A DNA stretch of 64,000 nucleotides from the NCBI GenBank assembly GCA_036562765.1, contig DATCJO010000184.1, forward strand, positions 3,642 through 67,641, in the 5' to 3' direction. The notes under the pieces were generated by a model. That model was not told the DNA's origin and made no database searches. It saw nothing but the letters and a program-made list of their open reading frames with translations. Both the position numbers and the translations under genes were made by a program. This document shows, piece by piece, positions 19,001 through 26,364 of this stretch. Positions within the stretch are counted from its first letter, which is position 1. Every line of letters begins with the position of its first letter. The DNA is from JAAYFT01 sp036562765. Its GTDB lineage: Bacteria; Bacillota; Clostridia; Tissierellales; Tissierellaceae.

Positions 19001-19197
19001 GATATGAAATATTGGATAATATAAATATCTATTACGATGGCTCTGACGAGATTAAAGAAGCTATTGATGAATATGAAGATTACATCAAATCAGAAACTCT
19101 TGCAAAATCAATAATAAGGATAAAAGATGATACTTTAGAAAAAGTAGACTTAAATGGCCAAATGACAGGAATTAGGATAGAAAAAATAGAGGAATAA
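16090..19197 (+). CDS. ileS: Isoleucyl-tRNA synthetase, IleRS2 type with GXHH motif
   Basis: Charges tRNA-Ile in the cytoplasm. The GTG start follows GAAAGGATGAG. Its 1035 residues, the GPPTANGKPG opening and the long C-terminal region place it with IleRS2, the eukaryote-like form. The class I HIGH signature is altered: residues 56-59 read G-I-H-H instead of H-x-G-H. The KMSKS motif is canonical (590-594). Cys pairs in CPRCGTG, CHWC.., CNDCG and CEKCG suggest zinc sites. IleRS2 enzymes resist mupirocin, and published work links the swapped GXHH form to very strong resistance, so resistance is predicted here but not shown. The gene is under an Ile T-box and followed by its own terminator. Confidence 0.96.
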   Translation: MKKFKELSTEPVSIREQKISEYWKQIDLLHKSVSSRENGKPYIFYEGPPTANGKPGIHHVMARTLKDLTCRYKTMKGYQVKRKAGWDTHGLPVEIEVEKKLNLKNKQEIEKYGIEEFNRQCRESVFQYEKLWREMTERMAYLIDLDHPYITLDNDYIESVWWILDKFFKEGLIYEGHKILPYCPRCGTGLASHEVAQGYEEIKTDTVVVKFKLKGKDEYFLAWTTTPWTLPSNVSLTVNPEVDYVKVKQNEEIYYLAKALADKVLGNDYEILEEMKGKDLEFIEYEQLIPFIKVEGKAFYVTVADYVTTEDGTGIVHTAPAFGEDDYNTGMRYNLPVVKPVSEEGKFTDTIWKGKFVMDADPDIIQWLKQEGKLYKKEKIVHNYPHCWRCKTPLLYYAKPSWYIEITKLKEQLIKNNNEVNWYPAFVGEKRFGNWLENLNDWAISRSRYWGTPLPIWRCNDCGHVTSVGSRKELVERAIEDIDMDIELHRPYVDKVHLRCEKCGGIMTREKDVIDVWFDSGAMPFAQHHYPFEHKDDFDTLFPADFICEGIDQTRGWFYSLLAISTFVTGKSPYKNVLVNDLVLDKDGKKMSKSRGNTVDPFELFDKFGADVLRWYLIYVSPPWTPTRFDVEGLKEVESKFFRSLRNVYNFFSLYANTDEIDPREFFIEYKDRPEIDRWILSKYNSLVKSVNENMEIFELTKVVRDIQEFVIEDLSNWYIRRNRRRFWSTEFDDDKKAVYNTTYEILVGICKLVAPFVPFISEEIYQNLTGEESVHLAYYPEPNLSLIDKELEEKMDLVRNLVALGRASREAVKIKVRQPLREVLIDGKYEEQIKDLVSLIKEELNVKNVVFEKDLSEFMNFTLKPNYKVAGPILGKKIKSFAKALNEIDAHEAVHKLESEGKLVINLDGEDTEILKDYVLITITAKEGFDVAMENNLFVILDTTLTPELINEGYAREFISKVQQMRKNNGYEILDNINIYYDGSDEIKEAIDEYEDYIKSETLAKSIIRIKDDTLEKVDLNGQMTGIRIEKIEE

Positions 19198-19207
19198 TGC
19201 TTAAAAG

Positions 19208-19236
19208 GTAGACAGGATAATCTGTCTACTTTTTTT
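19208..19236 (+). terminator. Terminator of ileS
   Basis: GTAGACAG / CTGTCTAC stem followed by seven T. Confidence 0.92.
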
Positions 19237-19446
19237 GATAGCATATATAAAGTGTAGACTTAAAAAGTAAAAAGATAAATATTTATGGAATTAAATAATT
19301 GTATAAAGACTAAATTTAAAATTCTTTATGTTGGATAAAAATGTAATTTAACCCTATATTAATTACATACAATTTAATCTTTTATTTTTGACTTCAAGTA
19401 AATAATTGGTATAAAATGGTTTTAAGTTTAAAAAGGAGTTGAAATC

Positions 19447-19827
19447 ATGGAATTCTGGATATTTATGATGATTGTGACTTTGCTAATGCCATTAAGCATG
19501 GTTATAATTGGTGCATATTTTCGAAAGAGGGCACCAAAGAGGATTAATTATTTTTATGGTTATAGAACAACAATGTCTATGAAAAACAAAGATACTTGGG
19601 AATTTGCCCATCATTATTTTGGAAATTTATGGGTCAAATGGGGACTAATTACTTTAATTATTACATTTATTGCAATGCTAGTAGTGTTAGGCAAGGATGA
19701 TAGCACAGTTGGTATTTTGGTCGTTATTCTTATAATTATTCAATCTGTTCCAATGATAGGGGCTATAATAGCAACAGAAAGGGCATTAAGGGAACATTTT
19801 GATAAGGATGGAAACAGGAAAATGTGA
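19447..19827 (+). CDS. SdpI/YhfL-family membrane protein
   Basis: 126 residues with three hydrophobic helices (about 4-24, 60-82 and 88-108). The segment between helices 1 and 2, GYRT..SMKN.DTWEFAHHYFG.LW, is the conserved signature of the SdpI family. SdpI in Bacillus protects the cell from its own toxin SdpC, but most relatives have no proven immunity role. The ribosome site is AAAAGGAG. No toxin gene is seen nearby, so an immunity function is not claimed. Confidence 0.8.
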   Translation: MEFWIFMMIVTLLMPLSMVIIGAYFRKRAPKRINYFYGYRTTMSMKNKDTWEFAHHYFGNLWVKWGLITLIITFIAMLVVLGKDDSTVGILVVILIIIQSVPMIGAIIATERALREHFDKDGNRKM

Positions 19828-20137
19828 TAAGGTTTTAAGAAATAATTTTCAATTATTATGAAGCTTATGTATTGATTTCTGTATTGAGTTTTTCAATATT
19901 ACAAAGAGAAATATTTTAAACCAGCTATTAATTTGGATTGTATTTCATCTCAATATTTATTAAAGAACTTAATTACAATAGAAAAAATTGAATTTCAATG
20001 TTAATGACATTAAAATTTTATAAAAGATTATTCCCCTTAACGAAAAAGCGTTATTATATTTTTAGATAATAATTTTATAAAAGTCTGAAGAGTTAAAAAT
20101 TAAAAAAAAAGCATTTTTGATAAAGAGGGGAAGGACA
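19828..20137. other. AT-rich intergenic gap, no gene seen
   Basis: About 310 bp of very AT-rich DNA. I see short A/T runs and a small AACG/CGTT hairpin near 20038-20052, but no reading frame with a ribosome site, RNA gene or clear repeat. Confidence 0.5.
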
Positions 20138-21547
20138 ATGAAAAAACTATCAATAGTTTTGGCATTAGTTCTTTTGCTCACAGCATGTACTGCTAATGTG
20201 AATAATATTGAAAAACAAAAAGATGAATCAACAACGACTACTGTTGAGAATGTGGAAACTGAAACTAATAATGATTTAAGTAATAAATCAGTTAGTGATA
20301 CCAATACTGGTAATGATGAAGAATATAATAATACATCGGAAGATACAGTAAACACATACAATGTTGTTAAAGAATATACTACACCTGAAGGTTATAAAGT
20401 GATAGAGTATGAAGGTGGATATGCTACAACACTTTCTTCAGCTAATTCATTAGACATTGTTAAAACTCCTAATCCTTTAGATTTTAAAGAGATAGAAGGC
20501 AATCTTAAATTAGATGAATTGCCAGAAAACGGAGGAACAGAGTTTTTCCATGATTTAAGTTCTAGAGACTTATCCAGCATTGATTTGACAGATAAGCTGG
20601 ATTATTTGTTAACAGCAGATTTTGATGATGACACAGTATGGCCAGATAGTCTTCCAAAAGAATTTGATATTGATAAAATTAAAGAATATGGAATGGATCC
20701 GGGGTTAGGAGTAAGGAAACTTCATGAAAAAGGCATTACAGGGAAGGGTGTTGGTATTGCAATAATAGACCAACCACTTTTGGTAAATCATGAAGAGTAT
20801 AGGGACCAACTAAAATTATATGAGCAAATTCATATTTTAAAAGATGATAATACAGCAAGAATGCATGGTTCAGCAGTTGCTTCTATTGCAGTAGGTAAAA
20901 ATGTAAGTGTAGCACCAGAGTCAGATTTATATTATATTGCTGCTGATTTCTATAGGGAAAATTTATATTGGGTTGCAGAAGCCATTGATAGGATTATTGA
21001 GATTAATAAGACACTGCCAGAAAATAAAAAGATACGTGTTATTTCAATTTCTATGGGATTAAGTGATTCAGAGCTTAAAAATGTTGATTTAGTTAAAGAA
21101 GCTATGAAAAGAGCTGAAGATGAAGGAATATATACTATTGTAGTTGGCACTAAGGTTGGTGGTGGTTATGGTTTGGTTGGAGCTGGACGAAATCCATTGG
21201 ATGACCCTAATGATTTAGATTCCTATACAAAAGGATATTTCTGGAGAGATGCTAGTTATACAGTTATTAAATATAATATATTAGTTTCTATGGACTGTAG
21301 GTGTGTAGCTAGTCCTACAGGAGAAAACAAATATGTCTTCTATTATTCAGGAGGTATGAGCTGGGTAGTACCATATGTTGCAGGAATGTATGCTCTATGC
21401 TGTCAAGTAAATCCTAATATTACACCAGGTGAATTTGCTAAAGCTGTACAAAGAACAGCTTCAAAAGTTATTTTTGATGATGGAAAAGAATACAACATCT
21501 TAAATCCAGAAGCATTAATAAATAGGATTAAAGAAATAAATAATTAA
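20138..21547 (+). CDS. Divergent subtilase-like (S8) lipoprotein
   Basis: The ATG at 20138 follows GAGGGGAAGG and opens a lipoprotein signal peptide with lipobox LLTAC; an upstream in-frame ATG at 20117 is not needed. A Thr/Asn-rich linker of about 85 residues follows. The C-terminal domain has subtilase motifs in the right order: Asp211 in AIIDQP (the usual Ser/Thr-Gly after Asp is lost), His243 in RMHGSAVAS, and Ser408 in GGMSWVVPYVAG (canonical GTSMAAPHVAG). All three catalytic residues are present, but the surrounding signatures are unusual and the central region SISMG is weak. It may be an active, specialised surface protease or a binding protein derived from one. Confidence 0.75.
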   Translation: MKKLSIVLALVLLLTACTANVNNIEKQKDESTTTTVENVETETNNDLSNKSVSDTNTGNDEEYNNTSEDTVNTYNVVKEYTTPEGYKVIEYEGGYATTLSSANSLDIVKTPNPLDFKEIEGNLKLDELPENGGTEFFHDLSSRDLSSIDLTDKLDYLLTADFDDDTVWPDSLPKEFDIDKIKEYGMDPGLGVRKLHEKGITGKGVGIAIIDQPLLVNHEEYRDQLKLYEQIHILKDDNTARMHGSAVASIAVGKNVSVAPESDLYYIAADFYRENLYWVAEAIDRIIEINKTLPENKKIRVISISMGLSDSELKNVDLVKEAMKRAEDEGIYTIVVGTKVGGGYGLVGAGRNPLDDPNDLDSYTKGYFWRDASYTVIKYNILVSMDCRCVASPTGENKYVFYYSGGMSWVVPYVAGMYALCCQVNPNITPGEFAKAVQRTASKVIFDDGKEYNILNPEALINRIKEINN

Positions 21548-21637
21548 ACTACTATAGATTAATTAAAAATCCTTTTAAATGTTTCCAAAACATTGTTCAA
21601 AAACTAGTGCTTGTTTAGGAAGAACAAATCTAGTTGT

Positions 21638-21672
21638 AGAAGATATAGATATAATAAACATCTATATCTTCT
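21638..21672 (+). terminator. Terminator of the subtilase-like lipoprotein gene
   Basis: 13-bp stem AGAAGATATAGAT / ATCTATATCTTCT, followed by TTAATTTTAT. Confidence 0.75.
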
Positions 21673-21810
21673 TTAATTTTATAAGATAATTTTTATGTTA
21701 AGGAAACTTGCATTATTTTTATAAATATAATTCATTAAGAAGGTTTTTACATATTTTTGTAGAATAAAATATATAAGTTATTCTATTATTTTATCGGGAG
21801 GATAGGTAAT

Positions 21811-22808
21811 ATGGCATTTATAGATGAGAATAAAGTTCTGAAATTTTATCTTGAGCAGATGGGAAATGACAAGATAAATTTTTTAAAAGGGAAGGAGAAA
21901 TTTAAAAGTAGAATTGCCTATGAAATAAATCAACTTATAGAAGAAAAGGATATGCACCATAAAATTGGAACTGCAAAGAAGCTTTGGAAGCTTCTTTTTG
22001 AAGCTGCAATGAGCTATATAGACCCTGACAAGCGCGGATATGACGATATTTTTTCTTATTTTGATGAATACGTAAATTTTGAAGAATTAATATTTGCTTC
22101 AGATTCATTTTATAGGGACCATACATTACACTGCCTTTGGGTGTATTTTCTAGGAGAATATCTTAGAAAAAGTGATGAATACAAAGACATATTAGTAGAT
22201 GAATGGAAGCAGACTCAAATGGTAATTGAGGATTTTGCAAAATCATTAAATGAGTCCAAACATAGGGAGATTTTTAAGGATTTTATCTATATATCTGAAA
22301 TTATAAATAGGTGTGTAGATAATAGAGATGCAATTTGGTGTGTAACTTCCCTTACACATGATTTGGGATATCCAATAAAGAAAATAAGCAAGATAAACAA
22401 GGCATTCAAAAAATACTCCCATACTTCCATGTAAGGAACTATGATGAATTCAACTTTAATTATGCTGATGTTCAGAAGAGTTTTATTGATGAATTTATTA
22501 AGTTTATAAGCTATGGAATTGAGATAGAATTAAGTATTAGCACCGATGAAAAGAATAAGGAATTTGAAGAAATAGTTAATAAAGTTATTAGGGTAGAAAA
22601 TAATAAGTTAATTATCAATGATGATGAACTTGATAAATTAGATGAAGTTCAATATAAAAAAATACAAGAATACATCAATAAAAAGATAAATATTAAGATG
22701 AAAATAGATTTTACAAAGCGATTGACCTTTTTCAATGAATTTGAGCATTATGAACATGGCATTATGAGTGCATATCTATTGATGAAGACTATAATATTTG
22801 AAGACTAG
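21811..22808 (+). pseudogene. HD-domain protein gene, frameshifted
   Basis: The first frame (ATG 21811, site GGGAGG) runs 207 residues and stops at 22434 shortly after the metal-binding motif THDLGYP. Moving one frame at the A6 run (22408-22413) continues a plausible protein: KKILPYFHVRNYDEF and onwards to 22808, ending in HYEHGIMSAYLLMKT. That second part again has HD-phosphohydrolase-like character and no start of its own. The simplest reading is one HD-domain gene broken by a one-base slip, probably also cut short at its 3' end. A sequencing error or slippage at the A-run are alternatives. The substrate is unknown. Confidence 0.75.
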
Positions 22809-22941
22809 CATGTTCTATAATAAGGAAGAATATGCTACTCTAAATTAATTTTGGAAGTATTATAAAGCTTAATGAGGCCTTATCAAATAAGTATAAACCC
22901 CAATTAGTTTTAGATTTTACAAAAATAGGGAGAGGAATTGA

Positions 22942-23565
22942 ATGGAGATATTAGTTATTAGGCATGGGCAATCAGTAGCTGATTTAGAAGATAGGCATGA
23001 GGGAAGGGCAGATTTTGAGCTTACAGAATTAGGCTGCATGCAGGCAAAATGTGCTGCTGAATGGATAAAGGAGAATTATAAGATTGATGTTATTTTAAGC
23101 AGCCCACTTAAAAGGGCTGCTAAAACTGCTGAATTTATAAGTAAAGAAATAGGTGTAGATGTAATATTTGATGATTTGCTTATGGAATGGAATAATGGAT
23201 TGTTGGCTGGATTAACTCGATCTGAGGCTAAAAAGATGTTCCCTTTGCCAGAAGGCGGGAGGAGACCACATGATGAGTTTGCTGGTTCTGAATCATATAT
23301 TAATTTCAGGGCAAGGGCGGAGACTTTCTGGTCAAAACTTATGTGTGAATATGAAAAGGAAGAGAACATAAGGATTTGTATAGTGTCCCATGGTGGTATG
23401 ATAAACATGCTGTTTAGAAGTTTTATGATGCTTCCAGTGAATACAGATGTTAAAATAGTTACTGGTGATACTGGAATCCATTTGTGGGAAGTGAAAGGCA
23501 ATGAAAGAAGAATCATATTTTTAAATAGGCAGGAACATTTATTAAAACTAAAGGAATGTGTTTAA
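22942..23565 (+). CDS. Histidine phosphatase family protein (phosphoglycerate mutase-like)
   Basis: Begins with the catalytic signature IRHGQS (phosphohistidine His8), followed by ELTELG.MQA, ILSSPLKRAAKTAE and the second histidine in IVSHGGM. At 207 residues it fits the branch 1 histidine phosphatase superfamily. Its substrate cannot be read from the sequence; cofactor-dependent mutase and various phosphatases share these motifs. The ATG follows AGGGAGAGG. The gene sits alone between a broken gene and decayed DNA. Confidence 0.88.
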   Translation: MEILVIRHGQSVADLEDRHEGRADFELTELGCMQAKCAAEWIKENYKIDVILSSPLKRAAKTAEFISKEIGVDVIFDDLLMEWNNGLLAGLTRSEAKKMFPLPEGGRRPHDEFAGSESYINFRARAETFWSKLMCEYEKEENIRICIVSHGGMINMLFRSFMMLPVNTDVKIVTGDTGIHLWEVKGNERRIIFLNRQEHLLKLKECV

Positions 23566-23752
23566 TAATAAAGTGATATTTATAATTTTGTGTATTATTA
23601 AATGATTATTTGGTATGTGTAATTAGAAGTTAAAAGGGGAAATTGGGATAATTAAAAGAAACTCTATTATAATTTTTTATAATTATATTTGCTTTGGTTA
23701 GATGTGCTCATAATAAATATAGATGATTTTTCCAATTAAAAAATACATTGTT

Positions 23753-23881
23753 GAATATGGTTTTAAACTGAGAGAGAATATGAAAGTTATTATCTAAAAT
23801 ACTGGCAAATATGATTTAAATGGCGATGATTGAGATGATTTAACTGAAGTAAGGCGTATATGCAGAAATGGAGATAAATAA
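23753..23881 (+). pseudogene. Decayed reading-frame remnant
   Basis: The 23566-23951 gap holds no intact gene. One frame over 23753-23881 reads as protein-like sequence (EYGFKLRENMKVII, then NTGKYDLNGDD, then DDLTEVRRICRNGDK) interrupted by a TAA and a TGA. This looks like the C-terminal relic of a small gene inactivated by two nonsense changes. It could be chance, as the stretch is short. Confidence 0.35.
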
Positions 23882-23951
23882 AAAATAAAGATAAATAACT
23901 CTAAATTCCAATATATGAAGTAGTATCAACAATTGATGAAAGGATGATAAA

Positions 23952-25127
23952 ATGACAGGATTTAATACAAGAGCAATTCACGGAGGGAAAAGTGGGAAGA
24001 ACCCTAATAATGCATTAAATCCACCTATATTTCAAACATCAACCTTTGTATTTAACAGTATAGACCATGCAAATAAGGTGATGAATTTTGAATCCGATGA
24101 TTATGTATATACAAGAGGCAACAATCCAACTTTGCGTTTATTTGAAAATAAAATGGCAGAATTAGAATATGGAAAAGGAGCTGTGGCCTTTGCATCAGGT
24201 ATGGCTGCCATTAGCTCTGTTATTCTTTCATTATTAAAGGCAAATGAAACCATTATAGCCCATAAAACCCTTTATGGTTCAACTTTTACCGTCGTTACTG
24301 AACTGTTGCCAAAATATAATATCAAATACACAATAGTAGATTTGACGAATTTGGAAGATTTGGAAAATGCCATAGATGAATCAACTAAAGTCATATACTT
24401 TGAAACTCCTTCAAATCCAGATTTATCCATAATAGACATATTAGAAGTGTCTAAGATAGCAAAGAAATATGGAATTAAAGTAGTAGTAGATAACACCTTT
24501 GCATCACCTTATTTTCAAAATCCCCTTCTTCTAGGGGCAGATGTGGTGGTTCACAGTGCCACTAAGTATATTTCAGGTCATGGAGATGTAGTCGGAGGAG
24601 TTGCAATATCAAAAGATGAAGACTATATTCACTATTTGAAATTTGGTTATATGTGCGAGCTTGGTGGTGTTATGAGCCCATTTAATGCATGGCTTTTATT
24701 AAGAGGGCTTAAGACATTAGGTTTGAGGATGAAACAGCATGAAGAGAATGCCATGGCAGTGGCTAAATTTTTAGAAAATCATCCTAAAGTTAAGTCTGTA
24801 ATGTATCCAGGGTTGGAAAATTTTAAAGGTCACAGCATTGCAATGAAGCAAATGAAAGGATTTGGAGCCATGATAAGCTTTGAAGTAAAAGGTGGATTAG
24901 GTGCTGCAGTTAAGTTTGTAGAAGGATTGAAACTAGCACAGTTGGCTGTAAGTTTAGGAGATTGCGAAACTCTAGTTGAACTTCCTGCAGCCATTACCCA
25001 CAGAGGATATCCTAGGGATAAGTTAAAGGAATTTGGTCTGACAGAAAGCATGGTAAGGATTTCAGTAGGGCTTGAAGATAAGGAAGACATTATAGCTGAT
25101 TTGGAACAAGCGCTGAAATTGATATAG
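23952..25127 (+). CDS. PLP-dependent Cys/Met metabolism enzyme, methionine gamma-lyase-like
   Basis: 391 residues, full length for the Cys/Met metabolism PLP enzymes. The cofactor lysine is Lys205 in HSATKYISGHGD, with YTRGNNPT for phosphate binding from the neighbouring subunit and ASGMAAI near the start. The FGYMCELGGVMSPFNAWLLLRGLKTL region is most like methionine gamma-lyase, which splits methionine to methanethiol, 2-oxobutyrate and ammonia. The cysteine usual after LYG in proven methionine gamma-lyases is serine here (LYGST), so cystathionine gamma-lyase or O-acetylhomoserine lyase activity remains possible. No SAM riboswitch lies upstream. The ATG follows AAAGGATGA. Confidence 0.88.
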   Translation: MTGFNTRAIHGGKSGKNPNNALNPPIFQTSTFVFNSIDHANKVMNFESDDYVYTRGNNPTLRLFENKMAELEYGKGAVAFASGMAAISSVILSLLKANETIIAHKTLYGSTFTVVTELLPKYNIKYTIVDLTNLEDLENAIDESTKVIYFETPSNPDLSIIDILEVSKIAKKYGIKVVVDNTFASPYFQNPLLLGADVVVHSATKYISGHGDVVGGVAISKDEDYIHYLKFGYMCELGGVMSPFNAWLLLRGLKTLGLRMKQHEENAMAVAKFLENHPKVKSVMYPGLENFKGHSIAMKQMKGFGAMISFEVKGGLGAAVKFVEGLKLAQLAVSLGDCETLVELPAAITHRGYPRDKLKEFGLTESMVRISVGLEDKEDIIADLEQALKLI

Positions 25128-25201
25128 ATTAGTAGGTTAATTGACAGAATAAGGTTTTAGATTATTTATATTGTTCAAAGTTCAAAGGGGTATGGGGGCT
25201 T

Positions 25202-26125
25202 TTATGTTATTATCTTTAGAAATATAGGAATTGTAATTAAGGACAACAAAGTTGTTGAAGAAACCAATAAGGCTGCATAGTCCTTTTCAATATCATAACT
25301 TTCTGCGAAGATTGAAGTCATGGCTGAAGCAGGCATTGCAGTCATGATGATTACAGTGTTTATAACCATGGATTTTTCTTCTAAAATTGAAAATATCAAG
25401 TATATTACCAATGGAATGATTATCAGCTTAGTGGATATTCCATAGTAAATAGTCCAATCTTTTAAAAATTCCTTTATTCTAGCTTTGGAGAGTATGGCAC
25501 CAATTATAAGCATTGATAATGGGCCAGTCATGTTTCCTATGCTTCTAATGCTCATCGAAAGTGCACTAGGCAGCTGAAAATCTAATACCATTATTATTAT
25601 TCCGACGATTACTGCAAAAATAGACGGATTAAGCAAGGCCTTTTTTATTTCCTTTTTTAATTCATCTTTTAAAATAGGACCTTTAAACAGCATAAGTCCA
25701 TAGGTCCATACGAATATGACAAAAAACATGTTGAATATGGAGCCATATATGACTCCTTCAGGGCCATAGATGGAGTTAAGTATTGGAAATCCTACATATC
25801 CTGTGTTTGTAAAAACATTGGCAAAATGGAGTATAGTTTTCTTTTGTTTCTTTATAGGGATGAGAAGTATATATGATATAAATGCCATTATGATATAGGC
25901 AGCAAAGCTGTAATAAAATGCGTGTATGATATTATTTTTAATGTTATCATCAAATGAAAAAATAAATGAAGCAACTATCATAAATGGCAGTGCTATTTGT
26001 ATGAGGATATCTGTAAGTGCCTTGATAATCTCTGAATTTAGGATTTTTTTCCTGCTCCCATAAACGCCTATCATCATCATAATGAATAAGGAAATAATAC
26101 TATCTATTAAGGCTGATAATTCCAT
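25202..26125 (-). CDS. AEC family transporter (auxin efflux carrier-like)
   Basis: A membrane protein of 307 residues with about ten hydrophobic helices in two halves, typical of the AEC/BASS-like fold. Conserved stretches include the N-terminal MMIGVYGSRKKILN, the FTNTGYVGFPIL motif at about residue 110, and ..TAMPASAMTSIFAE near the end. In bacteria AEC members carry small organic acids such as malate or malonate. Substrate here is unknown. It is the only gene in this strand orientation between the lyase and the symporter, read away from the latter. The ribosome site is GGGAGG. Confidence 0.85.
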   Translation of the reverse strand: MELSALIDSIISLFIMMMIGVYGSRKKILNSEIIKALTDILIQIALPFMIVASFIFSFDDNIKNNIIHAFYYSFAAYIIMAFISYILLIPIKKQKKTILHFANVFTNTGYVGFPILNSIYGPEGVIYGSIFNMFFVIFVWTYGLMLFKGPILKDELKKEIKKALLNPSIFAVIVGIIIMVLDFQLPSALSMSIRSIGNMTGPLSMLIIGAILSKARIKEFLKDWTIYYGISTKLIIIPLVIYLIFSILEEKSMVINTVIIMTAMPASAMTSIFAESYDIEKDYAALLVSSTTLLSLITIPIFLKIIT

Positions 26126-26189
26126 AAAATCCCTCCCAGTTTTTTATACAATTATCTTATGAATTGAAATAAATATTGTTGTTTGTTTT

Positions 26190-26215
26190 AGGCAGATTCA
26201 TAATCTGCCTTTTTT
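26190..26215 (+). terminator. Orphan terminator hairpin in the leader of the AGCS symporter
   Basis: A 9-bp perfect stem AGGCAGATT / AATCTGCCT with loop CAT is followed by six T on the plus strand only. There is no plus-strand gene directly upstream, since the AEC gene is divergent. It may end a short leader RNA and act as an attenuator for the symporter gene. Confidence 0.7.
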
Positions 26216-26364
26216 GTGTTTTATATTAAAGCTAAATTTAAAAAGTTAAAATATTTTAATTTATTTCAATTCCATTTTGAAACCTCCAGTAGGTTTTTGA
26301 AGGTTGCATATTATAATAACTCTGGCAGCATAATCAAGTTTTAATAAGTTAGGAGGCTTCAGAA

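Noticed and set aside
19447..21547. Toxin/immunity pair made of the SdpI-like protein and the neighbouring lipoprotein
   Set aside because: The genes are 310 bp apart, the lipoprotein is subtilase-like and not a small peptide toxin, and no SdpC/SdpR partner is present.
23566..23951. Possible SAM riboswitch before the methionine gamma-lyase-like gene
   Set aside because: No S-box core or terminator/antiterminator pair is present; the gap instead shows a decayed frame.
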